DNA from: Tenebrio molitor
Taxonomy: Eukaryota; Arthropoda; Insecta; Coleoptera; Tenebrionidae
Assembly: GCF_963966145.1 (NCBI RefSeq)
Contig: NC_091050.1
Coordinates: 9,114,001-9,178,000, forward strand
Length of the DNA: 64,000 bases
Reading direction: 5' to 3'
Shown: positions 58,272 to 64,000 of the stretch, piece after piece
How the letters are laid out: each line of letters begins with the position of its first letter
How positions within the stretch are numbered: position 1 is the first letter of the stretch
The notes under the pieces: generated by a model
The model's input: the letters and a program-made list of their open reading frames with translations, nothing else
What the model was told of the DNA's origin: nothing
Databases searched by the model: none
Position numbers and translations under genes: made by a program

Positions 58272-60575
58272 GACATGTATTTTTTTTTAATTTCAAAAGA
58301 AAATAGTCCGATTTTTGTCGATAAATTTTAATAAAGAGACAGAGGACATTACAAAATAGTAATATAATGAAAATAATTAGTATATTATTCAATGAGAATG
58401 TAATGATGATTATTACCTACGAGGATGAAATTTGTCAGACGAGCCGAAGGCGAATTATGAAAATTCAAAATAAATATGACATTTTATTACACAGTACCTA
58501 TCATAGCAACTTCATAGTCTATACGATGATTTACAAGTGTCATTTTGCGCTTGGTTACACCCATGGAGTAATGAGTCGTTACCCACGGCCATGGATAATA
58601 AGTTGCATTGCGTAACAATAAACGCGTATACATAAAATATCTTATAGGTAGTATTTAACAGAAGTATAAAGAAATAATTCTTCCTCTTTAAATTGAACAA
58701 GAGATTAGAAAAATATGTCCAATCATGTTTAAATATTGGTTGTTTTAACCTTCCATTAATAATTGTGTTTAATTGTGTAGTAATAACTTGGACCTACATA
58801 CTTTTTTCTGGCGCGTTTCTTCATTGAAATCATCATTGAAATACATTTTTATTGCATAAACTACGAAAGCCATTAAGATACGTCCTCACCTTACCACTCT
58901 TACGGGGTTTTCAATGTATAGTTCCTCCATGATATCTCCGTTATTTTTCAATTTTTCTGAATTAAATTTATATTTTTGGAATCCTTGCACTTTTTTGTAC
59001 AAACTGACCGAATGGTTTTTGAAAATAGCAATTTTAAGGGCCACAAACCTTAGATTCGAACATGAGTGTTTATAGGAATCTGAAAATTAGGCATATCTTT
59101 GCTCAAAGTGCGTATTTTAGCAAATCATCCGGTCAAATTGTAGATTATTTAGTTTTACATCAATAAAACTTTCATTTTTGATATTCTTTTTGGATTATCT
59201 ACTGAAAAATATTTTTTTATGCACCTTTAATGAAAACGGTAATTTTACAGGAGCCCACGAAAAGTAATTCTTTTTTGAACGCACTTTTTCTGACACCAAC
59301 TGTGGTGCCATCTGTTGGTCTATTTAGTAAGTTAGCAACGAAACCGACAAAACCGACAATTGTCTTCTCACCATAAATTATGTAAATAAGTAATTGTATT
59401 GCAAATATGTAGTAAGTTTCTAGTTTTGTTGGAGAGCTGATAACAAATATTAGATTTAAAAAAATGGTTAATAGGTATTAATAAATTTATCTATTTGAAA
59501 AAGATAGATACTAAATAAATTTGTAATTTTTCCCTTAATTTTTCCAATGATGTCTTTTGCTTTGTAGTTTGTGCGGTCGCCTAAAATATTTAATGTGTAC
59601 CTCTGCCAAAATGTGCCTTTTGTCCTCGCATGTTTTAACCCTCGGCTGCGGTTCGGCCAGAAAATTCAGACACGGACGAAAAAGATGCACTTTTTGGTCT
59701 TAATACACAAATAACTACTTATTTGTCAATCAGTCCACATCTGAGGCAACGTAAGCAAAACTTTAATTTTTAGGTTTTTTCATTCCTTCATATAACACAA
59801 GGTATTTTCTGTTGAACTCAACTTGTTGAACGGCAGTATCTTCATTCAAGTAATATTACACAATTTACATAAATTACAAAATACTTTTTTAAAAATATGG
59901 TCGGGTGTCATAACTCCATTATTGTGTAACCATGAATTAAAATGTGCATTATGAATTTGTGTAAACCACAAAATACTGCATAACACAAAAAAATCCTCTT
60001 TTCTAATCAAATAAAAGTTTGCACAATTTTTATAAATTTTTGATAAAATAATGGCAGTTATAAAAAATGAAAAACTGTAAACCCCTCAATTAAATTAAAT
60101 TATAATTTTTTGCCTGATCATGTGTCCACATTAATTGATTATTTAATTTACTAATGAAGACAACAATTATCGAATTAATAATAATAATTCATGCAAGAAT
60201 TCCTCGATTCGTTTTTTATGGTGTTAGATTAACCTTTTTGAGCAAAGCAATGCAAGGAATTGTTCCTCTTATGTCGTCACACCCACTCGCAGCCGCCTCG
60301 TGGTCGTATGGTAATTGAGGCGAAGACCTTTGCATCCACGAAAGATCATTAGACGGTGCGTCTTAATCCAATTACTGAAACCCCAGAGCCTTAAACGCCC
60401 TTCCTCTGCGGTTCCTCTTATACCGCGCCCTCCCATCTAAATTCACTTCGAGAAAAGGACGAAGTTCCCTCGCCAGCCTTCAAATTCGAGAAGATCCAAC
60501 CTTGACAAGTGGTAAACAAGAGCTTCTTTTTTTTACGTTTTGGTTGCAACACAGTTTCGTGAGACGAGCAGGTCT
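58272..60575. other. Intergenic region upstream of the last cuticle gene
   Basis: No gene supported. It is AT-rich up to about 60,200, then becomes GC-richer immediately upstream of the promoter at 60,580. An ORF pair around 58367-58700 has no domain. Confidence 0.45.
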
Positions 60576-60579
60576 GTAG

Positions 60580-60587
60580 TATAAATA
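60580..60587 (+). promoter_or_regulatory. TATA box of the 60.6-kb cuticle gene
   Basis: TATAAATA, 69 nt upstream of the ATG at 60649, with an initiator-like TCACAC whose A is at 60612, 32 nt downstream. Confidence 0.75.
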
Positions 60588-60648
60588 TCCGAGAAGATGT
60601 CCATTGATGTCACACCGAATCAATAACTCACCGAAACCACGTCACACC

Positions 60649-61117
60649 ATGAAAATCGTAAGTAGAGCACTCTTCACCGCCGGTCTCTTAACTCGACTTC
60701 TTGCAGTTCGTCGCTTTGGCCGTTTTGGTGGCGGTCGCCAGCGCTCAGCGCGGCGGCTCCGAGCGTGACGCCCCCATCCTCAAGCAGGAGCAAGAGGTGA
60801 ACTTCGACGGCAGCTACCACACCTCGTTCGAGACCGGGAACGGCATCGCGGCGCAGGAGCAGGGCCAGCTGAAGAACTCCGGACATCCCGACGGTGAAGC
60901 CGAGGAGGTGCAGGGCTCCTTCCAGTACACCTCCCCCGACGGGACCCCCATTCTTCTGCAGTACATCGCCAACGAGAACGGGTTCCAGCCGCAAGGGGCT
61001 CATTTGCCCGTTGCACCCACTCCACCACCAATCCCACCAGCGATCCAGAGAGCTTTGGCCTGGATCGCCGCCCATCCGGCGCCGCCAGAACCCCAACAGG
61101 GAACGAGGAGGTTTTAG
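60649..61117 (+). CDS. Cuticular protein, RR-1 type, 139 residues
   Basis: Exon 1 60649-60657 encodes M-K-I. A 49-bp intron (GTAAGT..CTTGCAG) leads to exon 2 60707-61117. The signal peptide is MKIFVALAVLVAVASAQ. The R&R domain starts at NFDGSYHTSFETGNGIAAQE and includes GSFQYTSPDGTPILLQYIAN and ENGFQPQGAHLPVAPTPPPI; the end is AAHPAPPEPQQGTRRF. RR-1 class, secreted, chitin-binding. It is the closest paralogue of the gene at 57.4 kb, on the same strand about 2.8 kb away, and also lacks the intron before the ET(G/E)NG block. Codon use is strongly GC-ending, unlike the surrounding DNA and more so than the other cuticle genes here, which suggests high expression. Confidence 0.93.
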
Positions 61118-61179
61118 TCGATGACGTTGTTGATTCAGTTGTAAATATATAAATAATTGTAGAACTTATATTTAGCAGC

Positions 61180-61185
61180 AATAAA
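61180..61185 (+). terminator. Poly(A) signal AATAAA of the 60.6-kb cuticle gene
   Basis: AATAAA about 63 nt after the stop codon, a typical short 3' UTR. Confidence 0.65.
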
Positions 61186-61637
61186 TGGCAGTGTTGAACT
61201 TAACAGAGTTTTGAGCGAAATTGGTGTAATTCAATTAACACATTATCATAAGTTTAAATTTAAAAAGAATTGATCAAAAGCTTAACAACATAAAAATAAA
61301 TATATACGTTTTACAAAATACACATTCGTTTTTTATTGAAGATGCATAAAATTAGCAATTTACATCACTCTGGAATTATCTCTAGAATGATGAAATGCAT
61401 TCAGTTTATTACCTCCAATTTTGCGTAATAAGTGTGTTATATTTTTATAATAATGCAATTAAAAAACCTTATCACATTCACTTCTGATGTAAAAGTCAAA
61501 TGTAAGATTTTTTATTATGGTAGTTTACTTGCTAAGTTCAATGAAAAAAGAATTCAGAAATTGGTTGAAAATTAAATTTACATTAATGAAACAATTTTGC
61601 TATAAAATCAAAAAACACTTTTAATTAGAAACTTAAA

Positions 61638-61867
61638 CAGGGTCATTATAAATGATGGTCTCATCGCAGTTGGCGTTGAAAACCCACACAAATTTTGGAT
61701 GTGCCGCCAACTTCGCAACGTTAGACAAACTAGTAAATAGATTTCCACTACCGCTGGTAAGCGCCACCGATAGTGGTACTAGTCTCACTCATGTTATAAG
61801 GCTTGCGGCACATTCAACTATGTCACCAACGCCTACTGGGATGGGACAATAATTTATAATGACCCTG
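61638..61867. mobile_element. TIR element, CAGGGTCATTATAAAT family, 230 bp
   Basis: Left CAGGGTCATTATAAATGATG and right read inward CAGGGTCATTATAAATTATT, with similarity continuing through GT(C)TCATC and GGCGTTG, about 40 bp per arm. The right end is followed by TA, while the left neighbour is AA, so the target duplication is uncertain. The internal 66-codon ORF is not a gene. Confidence 0.8.
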
Positions 61868-63427
61868 TACATGTACAAAATTATGATATGAACATTATTT
61901 AAACTACATTTACGTTAATTAAATTACATGTTAATTAAATATTTTGTCCAATTTAATTGATACTGTAGTCAATTACAACAGTTGATGAACTTACAATAAT
62001 CATCAGTTAAATGTAATTAACTGCAAAGAATTAATTAATTTAATTAATTATATAATTAAAAAAATTGAGCATGCACGAGTCTTAACATGCATGTTTTATT
62101 AACAAATGAAATTTACAAACTAAAAATAATTTGTTTCATTTTTTGGAAAATAATTCTGTTTAAATCGATCTTTTCTAGAAAAAAAAAATCTGTTATAAGA
62201 AAAAATGACTAAAATAATTGTGGAGATATTTTTCCACGTGGATATTTTTTAAAACTTTTACTAAATTATTAAACTTATCATCGACAAGGTTATTTTAATA
62301 TTTTCAAAAGGGTAATTTGTATCAAATAAAAAAATATAAATATTTAATGCATTTTTTTCGTTGGTTCAGTTTATAAATTACGATATATTCAATGGCACCG
62401 GGTTTTTGAAACCACACATATTTCAACGTGGTTTAATTCTCATCAACGACCTTGGGGATGAAAGGTGTTGAAATTTACGACCGTCTACTAGAGGTGTGTA
62501 GAGCTAACTGGTTTTTGCAATAAGAAGAAACAATAAAATTAACGGTTGTTTTCCACATTTTGTTTAATTTTTAATACAACTGTCCAATTAAATCCAATTC
62601 CGGCAGCATCTGCCATTTAAACGAATTTTTTACTTTATTGACATTTTCATATCATTCTGTGTAATTCCATCCAATTAGTATATTTTTAATTTAATTACCA
62701 AATTTATTACGTCTCCCTCGGTTAAAAAAAAACTGTTTTTGGTCAAATACAATGTGCGAACAAATTTATTTCAAACTACTAATAATATTTTTTAATCACT
62801 AGGACAATGATTTTAAATACAAATTGTAATATCAATTACTTAATAATTTATTGTTAATCGAACCAGAGTAATAATAACATTGCGAAGCAGTTACCAATTA
62901 ATACGTAGTAATTACAATTATTTAATTAAACCAAAACCGAAGACTTCAGACACAAAAACAATCATCCGAGTCTTCATTATACCCACAGTTAGTTACGAGT
63001 ATACCTTTCATTAGACTGATTGGATAGATTATTAAATATACACTGGTGTAAAAGTTAAAACTATCTTTCGCTGCATCGCTATTTTCCATTCTGCATCAGG
63101 TGGGTTATCGTAATTTTTTGTATAGGTAAACATATTTTTATACATAAAATTAATTGCATAGATTTACTTTGTTACAAATTATTTTTCTAAAGCTTACATA
63201 GTTATTTATTAAATGATGTTAGATGCTACAAATAACTTTTTTCTTAATTTTTATACTCATTAAAAATAAAGAGTACAACTTGCTAAATGTAGGTTTTATT
63301 ATAAAAAATATTGTTGTGTGAATTTCTTTGAATTCCCAGATAATTATTTATCACACAAATTTTATCGAAAATGTTTTGCGCATTATTTTTACGGTTCTTT
63401 TCAACAACGAAACATAACCATAATATA

Positions 63428-63732
63428 AAAGAGCATTAAAAAAATGTGGTCAAGTGACCTGGTGCTTGCTTTTGTTTCCGTTAACGTATGGCGTAGCCGC
63501 TTCATTTATCAAACCATAGATTATCATTTTCAACAAACGAGCAATGGTGTGAATTTCTTTTTAGAAGTTTTGTTGGTTAGAGCTTTTTAGTTGAGTTGAT
63601 TTCTCCTAAGATTAATGAGTCAATTTACATCAAAGTGAGGTTAACTATCTGAGGTAAGTGTCAAAGCACACCAATTAAAAGAGAAAAAATCATACCCTAT
63701 TTGATGACCATAATTTTTTTGAACGCTCGTTA
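63428..63732. mobile_element. MITE, GAGCGTTC family, copy 3 (about 305 bp)
   Basis: Right end GAACGCTCGTTA is the best-preserved terminus of the family and pairs with left ends such as AACGAGCGTTC at 51416; this copy's own left end (AAAGAGCATT) is diverged. Internal landmarks shared with the copies at 42433 and 51416 are GTGACCTGGTGCTTGC, GTTAACGTATGGCGTAGC and GAGGTTAACTATCTGAGG. Confidence 0.75.
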
Positions 63733-64000
63733 TGTTGTAAACTTAAACATGAAATTACAAAGTATCTTAAATACAGGGAATGCTACCTCAGATTAATTTA
63801 TATTTATTTTAGAATCTTTAATTTTAAGAAAAATAATTAGAAAGAATTTTTAGGAAACTGGAAGTTATGGGGAATTTCGATGGCCAATTAATAATGACTG
63901 CACTCATAAAACACACAACTTATTTAAATAAAATGTTTTAAATAAATAAATAATTGTTGTGTCAACTAACTTAATCAAGAATTAATTAGACCAATGTTTA

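Larger units (their letters stand above)
61190..64000. other. AT-rich right-hand end of the window
   Basis: No gene supported. Contains the TIR elements at 61638-61867 and 63428-63732. The rest is AT-rich with repeated TTAATTAA-like strings around 61,900-62,060 but no clear tandem unit. Confidence 0.5.

Noticed and set aside
60674..61181. Minus-strand 140- and 133-codon ORFs at the 60.6-kb cuticle gene
   Set aside because: Antisense shadows created by strong GC3 bias.
61652..61852. Plus-strand 66-codon ORF
   Set aside because: Contained in the TIR element at 61638-61867.

Overview
The window is nuclear DNA of an insect, most likely a beetle. The flanks are AT-rich. Genes have tiny first exons, GT-AG introns of about 50-120 bp and TATA-box promoters. 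The protein repertoire is insect cuticle (Rebers-Riddiford, CPR family) plus one chemoreceptor. The species cannot be named from the sequence. I do not recognise the 325-bp satellite as either of the beetle satellites I know best (the ~360-bp Tribolium castaneum and 142-bp Tenebrio molitor families).

Layout. Positions 1-7908 are AT-rich intergenic DNA holding four short inverted-repeat (MITE-like) elements, a diverged repeat pair and one orphan promoter plus first exon. Positions 7909-34858 are one uninterrupted head-to-tail satellite array of about 83 copies of a 325-bp monomer. It has clear higher-order block duplications and degraded edge units. Positions 34859-64000 are a gene-bearing region. 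It carries seven CPR cuticle-protein loci: five on the minus strand (35631-36586, 40484-40941, a 3'-truncated copy at 41625-41992, 43020-43456, 48644-49601) and two on the plus strand (57359-57818, 60649-61117). It also carries one four-exon gustatory-receptor-like gene at 52013-53551.

How the genes relate. The CPR genes encode secreted proteins with a signal peptide and a chitin-binding R&R domain, so this is a cuticle gene cluster grown by local duplication. The five minus-strand loci keep a phase-2 intron just before the 'YxT/YET' start of the R&R core. The two plus-strand genes have lost it. At least nine families of small TA-flanked or long-TIR elements and one decayed reverse-transcriptase fragment fill the intergenic space. 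Two families nest in each other, and one copy sits in an intron of the receptor gene.

The most unusual item is the satellite: long, very homogeneous, ending about 0.7 kb from a cuticle gene, with unevenly distributed variation inside the monomer. I found no prokaryotic-type system, CRISPR array, rRNA or tRNA gene. All similarity statements come from reading by eye, not from database searches.
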